A DNA stretch of 50,257 nucleotides, from NCBI GenBank assembly GCA_050329575.1, contig JBHJOP010000055.1:1-50257 (forward strand), in the 5' to 3' direction. Shown here piece after piece: positions 49,802-50,257 of this stretch (its first letter is position 1; every line of letters starts with the position of its first letter). Below the pieces are notes generated by a model. That model was not told the origin of the DNA and made no database searches. It worked only from the letters and a program-made list of their open reading frames with translations. Origin of the DNA: JAUXFS01 sp050329575. GTDB taxonomy: Bacteria > Pseudomonadota > Alphaproteobacteria > Rhodospirillales > Defluviicoccaceae. A program made the translations under genes and the position numbers.

Positions 49802-50257
49802 CGACCGCCGTTGCCTCAACGCCCACGAAAGGCGTTCGCGCTCTCGGTCGCCCTCCGCCGACGGCCACGGCTCCGCCCCGCGCCCCCGGAGCGGCGGCCG
49901 GCAGAAAGAAGAAAGATCTACCCTCGGCTGCCATGACCGCGCAGTTCAATCCCTGACCACTCCGAGCGTACGCCCCTCATCATCGTCATCGCAGGATGGC
50001 GTTTTGATGGCGTGCCCTGGATCGGAGCGGCGACGCCAAGGGACACGCGAAGATCGGATCCTCTCATGTCTATGCAACTCTCGATCGGGTGCCGCCCGAT
50101 TCAAGCCCATAAACCCTTACCCGTGTCAAGGGTTTGTTCGGAGACCGGGCGTGTCCGACCGGCGATCGCGGCCGGCCGTCACCGCCGGCTTCCACCCCGA
50201 GACGGAGCTCGCCGCCAACCCTCCTCCGCGGCTAGAGGCCGCCGAGAATGGCCCGGG
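49802..50257. other. Gene-free right end of the window with two hairpins
   Basis: No convincing gene is seen in these 456 nt. Two adjacent inverted repeats are present: ATCGGG/CCCGAT (50084-50100, loop TGCCG) and AAACCCTT/AAGGGTTT (50111-50135, 9-nt loop). They may be a leader or terminator belonging to a gene beyond the window. Confidence 0.5.

Noticed and set aside
50084..50135. CRISPR or tandem-repeat array at the right end
   Set aside because: There are only two unrelated hairpins and no repeated units with spacers.

Overview
The window is GC-rich DNA from an alphaproteobacterium, most likely a Rhodospirillales-type organism. This is judged from gene content: split glycine decarboxylase gcvPA/gcvPB, APH-type homoserine kinase followed by rnhA, ctaC-ctaD-ctaG-ctaE followed by DUF983, alphaproteobacterial MlaEFD with an auxiliary lipoprotein, and class I PHA synthase. 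Many genes use GTG or TTG starts and overlap their neighbours by 1-14 nt. I see no rRNA, tRNA, CRISPR array, insertion sequence or phage gene.

Layout. 45-5391 (minus): glycine cleavage operon gcvT-gcvH-gcvPA-gcvPB, preceded by a CDGSH iron-sulfur protein and a lipoprotein. 5528-9073: thrB-rnhA, a bacteriohemerythrin, a peroxiredoxin and yqgE. 9175-13412 (minus): M32 carboxypeptidase, thrC and an M16 peptidase. 13423-22090: an aa3-type cytochrome c oxidase locus in two divergent arms. The right arm is ctaC-ctaD-ctaG-ctaE-DUF983-DUF2189. The left arm is a 27-aa membrane peptide, a DUF420 (CtaM-like) protein, an unusual heme-copper-oxidase subunit I homologue without the CuB histidine pair, and ctaB. 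22015-26821: a two-domain SagB-like nitroreductase, phaC and a tail-to-tail CHAD-domain gene.

27105-32482 (plus) is a six-gene block: a GAF-PP2C phosphatase-HATPase protein, a STAS protein, MlaE, MlaF, MlaD and a PqiC-like lipoprotein. It looks like partner-switching signalling genes transcribed with an MCE lipid transporter. 32525-39466 (minus) is a six-gene respiratory molybdoenzyme operon: polyferredoxin, Tat-exported Mo-bisPGD catalytic subunit, four-cluster ferredoxin subunit, NrfD-type membrane subunit, TorD chaperone and membrane-anchored cytochrome c. Its substrate is not assigned. A leader region full of dyad symmetries lies in front of it.

39883-49801 is an accessory surface and signalling region: small membrane peptides, a VPLPA/PEP-CTERM-type exported protein, an HD-GYP protein with a degenerate GYP motif, and an exopolysaccharide cluster (three GT4 glycosyltransferases, an O-antigen-polymerase/ligase-like protein and a flippase). 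A perfect TGTGA-N6-TCACA dyad (CRP-type consensus) lies in front of the first glycosyltransferase. The final 456 bases show no convincing gene.

The strongest candidates for something not well described are the phosphatase/kinase-STAS-Mla operon, the CuB-less oxidase homologue in the ctaB arm, and the unassigned molybdoenzyme operon with its structured leader.
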